NCBI RefSeq assembly: GCF_040954645.1
Contig: NC_092805.1
Coordinates: 70,851,186-70,915,185, forward strand
Origin: Diabrotica undecimpunctata
Taxonomy: Eukaryota > Arthropoda > Insecta > Coleoptera > Chrysomelidae
Length of the DNA stretch: 64,000 bases
Direction: 5' to 3'
The notes beneath the pieces were generated by a model that saw only the letters and a list, made by a program, of their open reading frames with translations, ran no database searches and was not told the origin of the DNA. Made by a program: the position numbers and the translations under genes. Below are positions 1 through 11,348 of the stretch, piece by piece. Every line of letters begins with the position of its first letter. The stretch's first letter is position 1.

Positions 1-2
1 GG

Positions 3-2369
3 CCCTTTATTCATAAGTTTTGCTTCGTCTACATGGACGATGTCATTATTTTTTCCAAGTCACTGCAAGAACACTTAGTTCATATTGCGACTATTTTTGA
101 CACTTTCAGAAAAAATAATTTAAAAATTCAGTTAGACAAATCCGAGTTTCTCACGAAAGAAGTTTCTTTCTTAGGTCACGTAGTGACAACCGAAGGAATC
201 AAACCTAACCCAGCAAAAATCGAAGCTATACAAAAATATCCTCTACCAAAAACAGTAAAAGAAATTAAATCATTTCTTGGTTTAATCGGTTACTACCGAA
301 GATTCATACCCAACTTTGCAAAAATAACGTCCCCATTTTCGAGATGTACTCGAAAAGGAGCAACTATCGACCCCACAAATCCAAATTATTTAGAATGTTT
401 TGCAAAATGCAAACAATTGTTAACTAATTCTCCAGTCTTACAATATCCAGACTTCGAAAAGCCTTTTGTACTGACTACAGACGCCTCTAATATAGCTATA
501 GGATCAGTATTATCTCAAAATAATCACCCTATTGCCTACTATTCTCGAACTCTAAATTCCGCAGAACGAAACTACTCCACTATTGAAAAAGAACTTTTAG
601 CCATACTAGATTCTTGTAAACACTTCCGTATGTATTTATACAACCAAAAATTCACTGTAGAAACAGATCACAATCCTCTCGTATGGATCTACAAAATTAA
701 AGACCCCACTTCTAGATTAGCCCGATGGAGACTTAAACTAGAAGAATATGATTTTGAAGTTAAATATAAAAAAGGCAAAGAGAATCAAGTTGCTGATGCT
801 CTTAGCCGAGTCCAAATAAATGCCCTAAGCTCGAGTTCAGAATGTGCTGAACCCCCGAATTCAGAATGCGCTGAACCACCCGACAATTTCGACATAGACG
901 ATTTCCTTGCCGATTTTGACAACTTACAAAACAGTACTAACACACAACATACATCAGTTGAGAACCCTATCACTGGAATAGAGATTTCACCTGAACCAAT
1001 TAATTTATCCTCAAACCAAATTATTTTTAAACCAGAGTCAAATAATTTTGAAATTAAATACAAAAGAATTTTTAACAAACACCGTTACACTGTCACTTTG
1101 ACAAATAATTGGAAAACAGAAATAGCAAATACCTTCCAAAATATCCTTAGACCAAATCAAAAATTTGCAATAACAATCCCTCACGAATTTAGACCTTTTA
1201 TCTGTAACTATTTTAAAGAAAAAATAAATTCCACAGTCAAAGCAATATTTTGCAATATACTACTTCAGGACATAGAAGAAGAAAACCAACAAATAGAATG
1301 CATAAAGAAATATCACGTAGAAAATCACAACGGAATAATTGAAACCTACAAACATTTAAAACAAAAATTTTATTGGCCCTCAATGCAGACAACTATTTCT
1401 AATTTTATCAATAAATGCGAAATTTGCCTAAAAAATAAATACGAGCGACGTCCTTATAAACTTCCCCAATTAGGACCGTTGTTAGGTCAAAAACCTTTTG
1501 ATATATTACATATCGATCTATTCCACTGCAATAAAAACCTGTATCTCACAATAATAGATTCTTTTTCCAAATACGGTCAATGCTATAAGCTCACCGACAA
1601 AACTTCCATTTCCATACTAAATAAATTAAGACACTACTTTTCGCACCACAATTACCCAAAAAAGATTGTATGCGACAGCGGCACCGAATTTAATTCCGCA
1701 GTCATTAAAGAATTCCTAAATATCCACAAAATCGAAATACATTTTACAACAGTAAACAATTCTTCCTCAAACTCTCCTGTAGAGCGCTTTCATTCAACTC
1801 TTATTGAAAAACTTAGGACCTTACAAGCCCAAAATCCAAATGATTCGTTAGATGACATTCTAACACACGCCATTCTTATTTACAACCAATCAATCCACAG
1901 TTCCACAGATTATTCCCCGTTCTCAATTCGGTACGGACCCTATGCAGAAGAAATACATTTCGACTTTGATCTTCCGATATACGAAACATATAATCAAAGA
2001 CATAAAGAAGAACTCCAACCCTTTATTGCAGAACTATATAATAAACAAAAACAAAAAAGACAACAACTTTTAGATAGACAAAACGAAAATGCCGAAGATA
2101 TTCCGGAAATAGACCTTACAAAATCCCTATATGTTTCTAAGAAAAAACATAAGTCCAAATTACAAGCCCCTTTCTCCACTATTCATCCAGAAACGCAAGA
2201 CAAAACAAAAATAATCGGTAAAACAGATAAACAAAATTTAACAAGCACTCACCTTAAATATGTAAAACGAATACGAAAACATGTAGATAAACCTACTCAA
2301 GACCCAAATTTTTCACAGGACAATCCTCGCCCTGGTCCATCCACTCAATATTCAGGAGATTCCGAATAA
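3..2369 (+). CDS. pol: Gypsy/errantivirus-like Pol, C-terminal part (RT end, RNase H, integrase)
   Basis: The frame is open from base 3, so the gene enters from outside the window. It starts in the reverse transcriptase at the catalytic YMDD box (bases 30-41). Next comes the thumb/connection and an RNase H domain with TTDASN near residue 149 (counting from the Met at 33). The integrase zinc finger (H-x4-H ... CEIC) lies around residues 430-470. The integrase core follows with catalytic Asp at about 495, Asp at about 548 (CDSGTEF) and Glu at about 584 (PVERFHS), a DD35E spacing. The enzyme copies element RNA to DNA and inserts it. There is no frameshift or stop in about 2.4 kb, unlike nearly every other element here, which suggests a young insertion. 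The stop at 2367 lies inside the overlapping open frame of env. Assignment to Ty3/Gypsy is firm; errantivirus affinity rests on the downstream env. Confidence 0.93.
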   Translation, partial: PFIHKFCFVYMDDVIIFSKSLQEHLVHIATIFDTFRKNNLKIQLDKSEFLTKEVSFLGHVVTTEGIKPNPAKIEAIQKYPLPKTVKEIKSFLGLIGYYRRFIPNFAKITSPFSRCTRKGATIDPTNPNYLECFAKCKQLLTNSPVLQYPDFEKPFVLTTDASNIAIGSVLSQNNHPIAYYSRTLNSAERNYSTIEKELLAILDSCKHFRMYLYNQKFTVETDHNPLVWIYKIKDPTSRLARWRLKLEEYDFEVKYKKGKENQVADALSRVQINALSSSSECAEPPNSECAEPPDNFDIDDFLADFDNLQNSTNTQHTSVENPITGIEISPEPINLSSNQIIFKPESNNFEIKYKRIFNKHRYTVTLTNNWKTEIANTFQNILRPNQKFAITIPHEFRPFICNYFKEKINSTVKAIFCNILLQDIEEENQQIECIKKYHVENHNGIIETYKHLKQKFYWPSMQTTISNFINKCEICLKNKYERRPYKLPQLGPLLGQKPFDILHIDLFHCNKNLYLTIIDSFSKYGQCYKLTDKTSISILNKLRHYFSHHNYPKKIVCDSGTEFNSAVIKEFLNIHKIEIHFTTVNNSSSNSPVERFHSTLIEKLRTLQAQNPNDSLDDILTHAILIYNQSIHSSTDYSPFSIRYGPYAEEIHFDFDLPIYETYNQRHKEELQPFIAELYNKQKQKRQQLLDRQNENAEDIPEIDLTKSLYVSKKKHKSKLQAPFSTIHPETQDKTKIIGKTDKQNLTSTHLKYVKRIRKHVDKPTQDPNFSQDNPRPGPSTQYSGDSE

Positions 2370-3831
2370 TGGTTACTATGCTGAAGAGATAGGCAAATCA
2401 AGAGAAATCTCCCACTATCACAGACATTTTCTTCACATTCCACTAGACAAATTATCCGACAGTATTGACGCTAGTCCGACAAGCTATTTCAAAGATCACT
2501 TCAAAAATGCACCTCTCTCGCTACTGTACTCCCAATACACCCACATACAAGAACAAACAAAAGATGATCTACACAAGATTACGCGAAAACAGAAACGCGG
2601 ACTTTTTAATTTTCTAGGTACAGCCATCAAATACGTGACTGGAAATCCAGACGACTCTGACTTAGACTTGTTAAAATCACACATAATCTCTTTAGAAAAT
2701 AAACAAAACGAAATCATAAAAAAATTTAATAACCAAATATCTTATGGAAACTCTTTTAACACGAGATTCGATAAACTTTTAGAAAAACTAAATTCTGATA
2801 ATTCAATTCTCATATCTGCACTCAACAAATTATCAGCTGATTTTGACAGCTATATCATTCTACACAACGAGATGATAAATCTCCAAAATATAAACGAATT
2901 TCTAATGAAACTTATAAGAACCATTACTTTATCTGAACTTAATATCTCTAATATAGAATTATTCACTTTAAAGGAAATAATAGACCTTAAAGAGAACCTT
3001 CTCAAAATTTATCCCAGAAATTCAATTCCCAATAGTAATGAACACCCTTACGAACTTATAGAGTCAACAAAAACTTTAGTTTGTGTAACTTCAAATACAA
3101 TGCTCATAATAATTAAAATCCCTATACTCCATGAAATTCCTTATACTACCTATAAAATCTATCCCATTCCAAACAAAGATCATGTTATGATTCTGCCACC
3201 TGCAAGCTACTATACAAATAATAAATGGTTCAACACTTGTATAGGACAAGGCGATAACATAGTTTGTTCCAACTATGTACAATCCAAATGTAACATACCC
3301 AATGTAGATAATTGCACAAAAACATTAATCACAGAGAACTTTTTCCAAGAAACCAGCAAAGTCATATTGCTAGGAATAGTTCACCCAATGAGAATCCAGC
3401 AGATAGAAATTAATTCAACCAGCCTCTTGACGACAGATGTACCAATAATGATTGAAGGTATCCAATTTAATAAAAAGACGTCTCAAGACATTTCCATTCC
3501 AAAAATTGTTCCAATAAAATTAATACCAAACCATGAGATGAAAATTGAAAAATTAACAATCCCAGAGACACATGGCCAAATTCAACCAATAGATACCATA
3601 GAAGTACTACCCCGATTATCCATAGGACTGAGCACCACTTCTGTTATAATATTTTTAACTATTTTAGCTTTCCTAATAATCTTCCTAATTAGGAAAAGAA
3701 AACGAATTTCCAAAATCCTATTTGGAGAAAAATTGCATCCTGCCCAGATCCAGATACTAGACGAGCTGATAGCCGAAGTAACCAAAACTTCGAGGACGAA
3801 GTCCCAACCAATGGAGGGAGGAGAAATGTAG
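2287..3831 (+). CDS. env: Errantivirus-like envelope (F-type fusion glycoprotein)
   Basis: The open frame runs from 2287, overlapping the end of pol, to the stop at 3829-3831. The first ATG is at 2635, inside the mature domain. The true start is therefore probably supplied by splicing from an upstream leader, as known for gypsy-type env mRNAs (inference). A basic furin-type site RKQKR precedes Gly at about base 2599, followed by a hydrophobic Gly/Phe-rich stretch as in insect retroviral and baculovirus F fusion proteins. The ectodomain has paired cysteines (for example CIGQGDNIVCSNY). A hydrophobic anchor (TSVIIFLTILAFLIIFLI, about 3640-3693) is followed by a basic cytoplasmic tail. The reading frame is unbroken as far as seen, and the stop codon falls within the first bases of the 3' LTR. 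Confidence 0.85.
   Translation: MNLLKTQIFHRTILALVHPLNIQEIPNNGYYAEEIGKSREISHYHRHFLHIPLDKLSDSIDASPTSYFKDHFKNAPLSLLYSQYTHIQEQTKDDLHKITRKQKRGLFNFLGTAIKYVTGNPDDSDLDLLKSHIISLENKQNEIIKKFNNQISYGNSFNTRFDKLLEKLNSDNSILISALNKLSADFDSYIILHNEMINLQNINEFLMKLIRTITLSELNISNIELFTLKEIIDLKENLLKIYPRNSIPNSNEHPYELIESTKTLVCVTSNTMLIIIKIPILHEIPYTTYKIYPIPNKDHVMILPPASYYTNNKWFNTCIGQGDNIVCSNYVQSKCNIPNVDNCTKTLITENFFQETSKVILLGIVHPMRIQQIEINSTSLLTTDVPIMIEGIQFNKKTSQDISIPKIVPIKLIPNHEMKIEKLTIPETHGQIQPIDTIEVLPRLSIGLSTTSVIIFLTILAFLIIFLIRKRKRISKILFGEKLHPAQIQILDELIAEVTKTSRTKSQPMEGGEM
3813..3826 (+). other. Polypurine tract of the errantivirus-like element
   Basis: An uninterrupted 14-base purine run (ggagggaggagaaa) immediately precedes TGTAG, the likely first bases of the 3' LTR. 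In LTR elements this tract primes plus-strand DNA synthesis. It overlaps the last env codons. Confidence 0.7.
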
Positions 3832-4020
3832 CCATAAGCTCCCTTACTATTAAGAATCAGCAGATTCCGATATCCGACGTTATAAATAGGAAGAAATCAA
3901 TATTTTTATTATTATTGTAATTATTATGTTTCAATAGTCAAGTTTAAATCATTAAATGTAGTAGTTTGTAGAATTTCTCAAAAATTGTAACTTATTTTCG
4001 AAATAAAGATTTTTTTTGGG
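3827..4020 (+). repeat. 3' LTR of the errantivirus-like element (end approximate)
   Basis: This begins TGTAG directly after the polypurine tract. It holds a possible TATA box (ttataaatagg, about 3879) and a polyadenylation signal AATAAA at about 4001. The matching 5' LTR is outside the window, so the right boundary is uncertain and was placed where a different open frame begins. Confidence 0.55.
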
Positions 4021-4230
4021 AATATCGACGTTGAAGAAACATTTCTATATAGAGACTCAGGACAAACAAGAATCCTACGCACGCTAGACGAGAGAGCATA
4101 TGAAATTTTCAACGGACTAAGAAACCACCCAAGCAGAATGTTGAACCTGACTAACTACAATGAAAACACAAGGACGGTACACAGAAGACCAAAACAACAG
4201 ATAGCTCGATATAGGGAGAACCCGAACTAA
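4018..4230 (+). pseudogene. Unidentified ORF tail
   Basis: An open frame of about 70 codons ends in TAA at 4228, without an obvious start. It contains RTLDERAYEIFNGLRNHPSR and a basic end (RRPKQQIARYRENPN). The composition looks like real coding sequence and could be the C-terminus of a retroelement Gag or similar protein, but I do not recognise the family. A polyadenylation-like taaataaag follows directly. Confidence 0.3.
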
Positions 4231-5159
4231 TAAATAAAGAATGAGATGGTTGCAAGAAGAACGAACAAAGAAATGCAGTTAATCAGAAAACACACCAATT
4301 CCATTATTCTATATAATTCTATATACCGCTCCGCGGACTAGGCCCTTAAGGCAGATCGAATGAAAGATCTACTCGCGAAATCCGAGCACTGGGGTCATGT
4401 GCGGCATACATGGGCTTGGTGGCCGGACCCCTCTCGGGTGCTCAGCCGGCGAGGAGAACAAAATTTATTTTGCCAAATCGGCGGCTGAGTGACCGAGCAC
4501 ACACTCTTTTCTGGACATAGTCATCAGCTCAGGCTGATGGCTCTATGGTCGGAACACACGCTCTTTTTTCTTTTTTTTAGGGACTCAAGTCCCGACGTAA
4601 AGTAGAGTAAAATCAATAGAGTCAGTAAAGTAAATAGGGAGAAAAGCCTAGATGTGGCTACCCCTACAGTTAGGTGGTATAACCACATTCACTAAAAACC
4701 GAGGATGTCCTATTACCCAGGGCATCTTAAGTAAATTTCAGATCATAAGCCTCCTCACGTAAGTCACACGACGAGGAGGGGTGGTGGAAAAGCCTGGGGG
4801 TTAGATAGGTACCACTTCGACTAGCGAAGTGTGACCGGTTTGATTTTCGGACATGTGGATCCCATTCTTACATTGGTATACACATGTTCCTAGGGGCAGG
4901 GTTGATCACTGCGTGTGTGTGTGTGTCCTATGTAGTCAACCGTTCTTGGGTCAGAGCATGCTTATGGTTGAAAAAAAAATCTGAGGGTGGTGTTCTTACT
5001 CTAGGAATATCAAATTCTGACTGTTTTTTTATGTTATACGTCTCTGTTATAAAATATGTTATACGTAAGTTGCGTAAAGTACGTTTATGTTAGATAGTTA
5101 ACACTGTGTCTAACACTGTGATAGATTGTCTGGTGATAATTATAGGTGATCTTACTTCT
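4231..5159. other. No gene seen; GC-richer stretch and dispersed repeat
   Basis: No convincing reading frame. Bases 4320-4830 are GC-richer than the surroundings and have short self-complementary words (ggctgatgg, cggcggctgag). About 4960-5030 shares the pattern 'agggtggtgttcttactctaggaat' in diverged form with about 60010-60050, so it belongs to a dispersed repeat of unknown type. Confidence 0.4.
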
Positions 5160-5503
5160 GCTATTGTTGGTATATTCTTGTTATACTCCATTCGCTTAGC
5201 TCGGGCATATTTTGACAGATTCATTGTCGGAAACCTACAACACAACAATTCCTACTTCTCAGTATTAATAGCTCAAGTATCCTACTATTACAGACTTCTT
5301 TCTTTAAAAAAAGAAGAATTATTCTAAATAGTGGAAGTGTATACTAAACCCATCAAATTTTGGGTAGTATATATTTAAAAAATATATTTTAGTTGTTATA
5401 ATTTAACATAACTATTTATTATATGGTGCAGATAAATAAATATTGATTGTCGGTAATTCGCAAAGTTCTATTTTATTTACTATTTAGTTTGTTTACTATT
5501 AAT
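5160..5503 (+). repeat. Dispersed repeat R, left copy, outer part
   Basis: Closely matched in inverted orientation by 30730-31007 plus 32743-32795. Shared words include ttgattgtcggtaattcg, ggtttagtatacacttcc (read inverted) and ctcgggcatatttt. The inner part of the same repeat resumes at about 13600. The 8.1 kb between is absent from the right copy, which has only about 100 bases there. No protein is recognised; short frames here are chance. Confidence 0.7.
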
Positions 5504-6405
5504 ATTGGCTATGAGTGCGTGTGATTGGTTGTATAGTAATTTCCAGCCACTTTTAGTCTGTTAAAAAGTAACTAACTTCGCAAAAAAATAATTACTAAAT
5601 TCACTAGACAGTTCGGACTGGGAATAGCGATCCGAGTATATTGACTTCTTCATCTACTATTGGAAACCAAAGCCTGCTACATTTTGCTGATGGGCTTGGT
5701 ACACATTTTTCTTCGTTAAGTAGTATGAGATCTGTTTTTCTGACTTTTTTTTTCATGTCTGTTTCTTTCATGAATATTTGTGCAAGTCACTATTCTTGAT
5801 ATATGCTGATATATGATAAATATGTTCATTGTCGTTTATTCTGACATTTAATATTCTACAAGTGAAAGTAGGTACGGGAGAAACCGCAAGATCAATAAGT
5901 GTCAGGATAAACGAACATGAAATACAAATGAGGCATCAATAATCATGGAAGAAAGACTTAACGAAGAAAGACTGGTACTAGCGTCACTTATTAATGATTG
6001 TGCAATGATTTTTATTAGGTGCAAAACGTTCTTTTTTATGTAATTTCCATTTAAAATAGGCCCGATTTTTAAAAGCCACCGCCATTATTTACCATGAAAC
6101 AACAAGAAATGACAGGAATGACAACTGTTTCGTATGGTCAAGAAGGGTAATTTTAACCAGTGTTGCCATAGTTATTTAAAATTAAGTTTTCTAATGAAAA
6201 ATAAAAATTTACCTTAAAATTAGACATTAAAATAACATTTTATTATTACCTACTTTTAACTGAAAATTATAGCTTTTTTTCAAAGATCAGTTTAGATTTG
6301 GTTACGTTACTTTACGTTTATTATCATGTTTTCTTATGAAACAAAAATTTTAATTTTTAATTATATTATAAAATTTTATTCTTATTACTGCTTTTTTACC
6401 AGCGT
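5504..6405. other. No gene seen
   Basis: AT-rich DNA without a convincing reading frame or recognisable repeat. It begins exactly where similarity to the right copy of repeat R stops. Confidence 0.5.
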
Positions 6406-6436
6406 TAGGTTAGATTTGGTTAGATTAGATTAGATT

Positions 6437-9400
6437 AAGAGAGGTGGCCTTTCGGCCTATTCCACTGCGATCTTTTCAAATCTATTGTGGTCCTCTAGTC
6501 CTAGATAACATTTTCTAGCCTGACCCTTTTTATAAAGTCTAGTAGCTTCGAGACTGTACCTTCCATGTAGCTATTTGCCGGTGGATTTTCTTCTCTTAAT
6601 GCAAAAAACCGCACATTTGTCAGACTGTCACACTGACATAAACTGTGCTCTGCTGTTTCTTCTTCGAGGTGACAGAATCTGCACAGGTCATCCATCATCT
6701 GATAATCCCATCAGCTTCAAGTGCCTATTCAGCTTACAGTGCCCTGTTAGAAGGCCTACTATGACCTTAACTGTTTTCCTGTCTTTGTTTATTAGGTCTG
6801 CCGTAAATTTTCGCGAATGTTCTGCAATAAACTGTTTCGCCTGTTTTTATCCTGGTGAATTCCTCCACCATTCCAGAGATTTGTGAGCTACCCACTTCCT
6901 TGTAGCCGTTCTTGTTCTCTAACTCCTTAGAAGGGTTCCGGTCCAATGAATGGCAATGATGAGCCTTGTTTAGCCATTTCATCTGCTTTTTCATTGCCCT
7001 TATGACCCTCGTACCCCGGTACCCAGGCTACAGTAATCTGGCTCCGGTCTCTTAGTTGATTTAGGGCATACACGCAATCCCATACTAGCTTAGAATTGAC
7101 CTCTACAGAATTTAGTGCTTTAAGCGCCGCCTGACTATCTGTGAAGATGGCAACTGAACAGAACGTTCCTTCCTGCCTTTCTAATTCTTCCACGCAGTGA
7201 TGGATTGCAGTTATTTCTGCCTGGAAAACTGTCACATCCTTAGATAGACTTACCGGGAAATCTATCCCTTGATTTGTCCCTACTATGCCGGCTCCCACAC
7301 CCTCCGATGTTTTTGAGCCATCCGTGTACCAGGTAGCAGCAGCTTGAGTGGGTACACCTTTATTCCAGTCTTCCCTGCCTGGTATCTTAATTGTGAACTT
7401 ATTGTTAAAGCTATATCTCGTAACTGTTGCATCGATAGGTTTCCCCATCACAATATCTATGGATTAATCTGTGCATCACGGATCTGGCTTCGCTCTATAT
7501 AAAGATATGAAATTGTGGTAGATTCAAGAGGACTTCCAGCGATGCAGTAGGAGTTGTTTTTAAGGCCCCTGTAATACACAAGCATGCTAGCCTTTGTGTA
7601 TTACCTAGCAGCCTTATTGCTCCCACTTGCTGCGTCTTTGTCCACCACGTCACCGAGGCATAGGTTATCATGGGTCGAATAACCCTTGTATATAACCATA
7701 GAGTCATTTTGGGGTTAAGTCCCCAATTCTTACCGCACATTCTTCTACATCTGCCTAAGGACATAGTAGCTTTCTGTGTGGTTTTTAGAATGTGAGTATT
7801 CCATGTAAGCCTATGATCAAAATATACCCCAAGGTATTTTGTTTCTTTGGCAAATGAAATCTCTGTTCTTCTCAGCACCGGTGGTTTTAGGCCTTGTAGT
7901 GCTGTTTTTTTGGTGAATTTGACAATTTGTGTTTTCTGAGCATTGACTATCAGTCTCTCTTGTTTACACCAGTCGTCAACTATATTTAGGGCTGCTTGCA
8001 TTCTCTCAGACACTACCTGAGCAAACCAGCCCCTGACAACGATTGCTATATCGTCCGCATATCCTAGACAATAAAATCCTTCTGTGGACAGATTTCTTAG
8101 GAGATCATCTACCAAGGTTGCCCAAAGTAGAGGGGACAGAACTCCTCCTTGTGGACAGCCTCCACCTACTTTTGCTTTGATGGTTGCTTTAACCAGAGTG
8201 GACATTACTGTCCTATTCTCCATGGATGCCCTTATCCATCTGCATATTAAGACAGGTACGCCTCGTCTACTCATAGCCCCTATCAAAGAGCTGGTGGTAA
8301 CATTATTAAATGCCCCTTCTATATCTAAAAAAGCGGCCATTGCTATCTCTTTGTCTTCCATTGACTTTGAGATAAGCCTATTTAGATCATCCAACGCAGA
8401 GTCCGTAGATTTACCAGGTTGGTATGCATATTGACGATTGCTTAGAGGATTATCTTTTAGCACTTCGTCTCTGATGTACCTATCACGAAGCCTTTCCAGC
8501 GTTTTTAATAGAAACGAAGCTAGGCTTTTCGCTCTATATGACTTTAGTGTTAGGTCTGATACTTTACCTACCTTAGGCAAGTATATGACTTGGACCTTTT
8601 GCCATATTTCCGGTACGACCCCCCATGCTAAACTGGCTTTGAGGATCTTGCATAGGTGTGGTATCAATACCTCTAATCCCATATGCAACAGTATTGGATA
8701 TATGCCATCTGTTCCTGGAGACTTATATGGCCGAAACTTATTTATAGCCCATCTAATTCTGTTGGGTCTTGTGATTGATGTGGCTATTTCCCAATCTGTA
8801 GACCTTGGTCTAGTAAGCCTTTGATCTACGTTGGTTTGCCTATCTGCATTATCCAGAATTGTTGAGCCCGGAAAGTGCGTGTTCATTATTTCTCTAATAC
8901 TTTCCTCTTTGGTGTCCGTAAATTTGCTATTAGCTTTCTTTAGGAAACCTACTTCTTTGGTTGTAGCACCATCCTTTGCTAGAACTTTATGGATTCGAGA
9001 ACATACCGGGATATCTGTAATCTCCTCGCAAAACTCTCTCCATGAATTTCTTTTGGCTTTCCGAATTTCTTTATTGTATAGCGTTAGCTTATACCTGTAG
9101 GCATCCTAATCTTGGTTACTTTTTTCTTTATTAAATAGGCTTCGGACTTCTGACCTCATCTTCTTTAAGCCGTTGTTCCACCAGACTGTATTACTGCCCG
9201 TACTTTTCCTTGTTTTTTCTGGACAATTTTCCTGGTAAGGCGCCATAATAGCTTCGCTTATCGTTTCTGCCGCCGAATCTATAACCTCTGGGCTTTTAAA
9301 CGAAATCGTACATTACTCGAGATTTTTACTGAGGGACTCCCTATATCCTACTTAGTTTGTATCTCTAGGATTCCTGTATTTAATTTCCGATGGAAAAATA

Positions 9401-10075
9401 TCAAGGTCTAATCGTATATGTCTGTGATCCGAACATGAGTGTTCGTCAGACACAACCCAATTTGTTATTATATCACTTATCCTGCTCGTGCATAGTGTTA
9501 AATCTAACACTTCTTTGCGTGCCTTTGACAAAAGTTGGCTTGTTTCCTATATTGGATATAACCAAACCTTCAGATAAGATGAAATTCAAAATAGACTCAC
9601 CCCTTGCATTAATGTTTGTGCTTCCCCACACGGTGTGGTGTGCGTTGGCATCGCATCCTATAATGAGGTGTCATCCTTTTCCTAGACAATATGCAACTAT
9701 GTCGCTTATAATGCTTGGTGGACACAGAGCCTCATCACCTGGAAAGTAGGCTGAACACACCACCAGTTTCTTCTCTCCTACTTCCGTAGTTATAGTTAGA
9801 ACAGATGTAACAATATCATCAGTGCTGAGCACCGGGATTAATGTACAATCTACTCTATTACTGTGAATTATACACGACCTTGGCCTTATAGCTTTGGGTG
9901 TATATAAAACCTTACCTTGTTTGGTTGATAGGCCAGCAATCTTCTCACCTATCCTCCAAGGCTCCTGCAGGAGGGCCACATCAATGCCTTCTTGTTCCAA
10001 TCTTCTAACTAGCGTTGCCGATGCGGCTGTTGCATGTTGAAGATTGGCCTGCAGGAGCCTTATTTCTCTCTTCAT
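6437..10075 (-). pseudogene. LINE 1 ORF2: endonuclease-RT-RNase H polyprotein, frameshifted
   Basis: It starts at 10075 (MKREIRLLQANLQHATAAS). The exonuclease-endonuclease-phosphatase domain has LLQEPW, CDANAHH (about 9650, after a frameshift) and SDHRHIR (about 9430). The RT spans 8886-7495 with PYKSPGTDGI, GGVLSPLLW and the catalytic LGYADDIAI box. RNase H covers 7451-6927 with YTDGS, FQAEITAI, IFTDSQAA and GNEKADEMA, giving all four acidic residues. The zinc knuckle CRFCHLEEETAEHSLCQC lies at about 6690-6630. Frame changes at about 9670, 8890, 7495 and 6927 and further interruptions inactivate it. The enzyme would nick target DNA and reverse-transcribe its own RNA at the nick. Confidence 0.88.
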
Positions 10076-10347
10076 TGCGAAGAGATATCCGGTTCTGGAT
10101 CTGTGGACATTCCTTCTTCCGTGGGTCCGACATACTCTTGGACATTAGTCCTTATGGGTGTGTCAGCTCCACCCGAAGAAGGTTGTTCCTCGTCCTGAAC
10201 CTACATATGTAGAGAGGTCTCCCCTGTTTCACTGGAACGAGTTGCTACTGGCTTTTCATTCCGTGTTTTTGTCTTCCCTTTTTTGGGTCGGAACGGTAAC
10301 CGTCCTACTCAGAAAAAGGGTGACATTTTTAATTTCTTGAGTTCTTC

Positions 10348-11348
10348 TCAAGATTCAGAATCCATCGAGAAGGTCCATAACACCCCTTTCTCTAAAGGTT
10401 TTCTACCCCAAACTGTCCATAGATGTGTCCTGAGCCCATGGTTACTTATCCTTAATCTATTAAGGATCCTTTTGGACTCAAGACATTCCCCATGCTCGTC
10501 CTGTACAAAGACAGTGCATGAGTGCGGCTTGGGTATGTCTTCCCCCTCAACAGTCCTGAGAGATGCACTCTCCCAAGGCCTCAGGGTTGGAATCACCTCC
10601 TTCAGCCACCGCGCACTTATGTCGTCCGCACAGTTAAGTTCCAGGAAACCCGGCCTGTATGTACTCTTCAGGAAGCGAACCTGTGGTCCTGCTTCTAGAA
10701 TTTTGTCATACGCACCCAAGATGGCTATTTCGACTGCAAGCTTGTCTATATCCATCTTGGCTTCCGGGAATCCTGTTAGTACCACTACAACCTTACCAGA
10801 AGCGGCAGCTTCGCTGAAAGTCACACCTTCGGTTCTTGGCCTTTTCCCTTTGCGTTGGCTTTCGGGTGGTGTGCTTCCGTCTGACCTTAGCCTTTTTGGG
10901 CCATCGATCTTCTGGGTTTGTATTACTTTTGTCATGGCCTTTATTGGTTTTGACGGCGTCTCTTTTGCCCTTTTAGTCGCCTTGATGAAATTGGCCTTGA
11001 TTACAGCCCTTTTGGCTTGAACGTAATCTTGGCCTTGGTTTACCAGCCTACTGATTTTGGCTTTAGAAACGCCAGATAGCTTTGCGGCCCTAATTTCTTC
11101 GTCTGTCATGAGATCAACGTCTTCCAACGTTGTTACTTTGACAGCCTTTTTATTTTCTTGCCTATCAGCTTGGGAGATTTCTTTAGAAATTCCGGGGCTT
11201 TCGGCGTTCGGATTTTCTCCAGAAGCTCAATGCCCTTCGGCTTTAGGAACTGTGATTTTGGTTCCGGAGTTCCCTGGCCCTTCGGCATCGAGAACCCTTT
11301 GGCCCTGATTTTTTTTTGTATTTGTTTTTGTTTGTTTTTGTGAAACAT
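10348..11348 (-). pseudogene. LINE 1 ORF1 (Gag-like RNA-binding protein), frameshifted
   Basis: The main frame is 11127-10348 (259 codons). An N-terminal basic, Pro/Lys-rich segment continues upstream in another frame to 11348, and the two are separated by a stop and frameshift near 11130. A mixed alpha/beta domain follows (VVVLTGFPEAKMDIDKL ... RFLKSTYRPGFLELNC ... TVFVQDEHGECLESKRIL). It resembles the DUF4780-type domain found in ORF1 of insect LINEs; that assignment is from memory. It presumably coats element RNA. About 270 bases separate it from ORF2. Confidence 0.65.

Noticed and set aside
4330..4830. tRNA or rRNA gene in the GC-richer stretch
   Set aside because: No A-box/B-box pair or cloverleaf could be assembled, and no rRNA-like words were recognised.
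4884..5327. Two frames of about 70 codons (4884 and 5106)
   Set aside because: The first has no motif; the second lies in repeat R and is not conserved as a frame in the right copy.
8084..9100. Plus-strand frames of 89-128 codons
   Set aside because: They lie opposite LINE 1 ORF2, whose minus-strand motifs are unmistakable.
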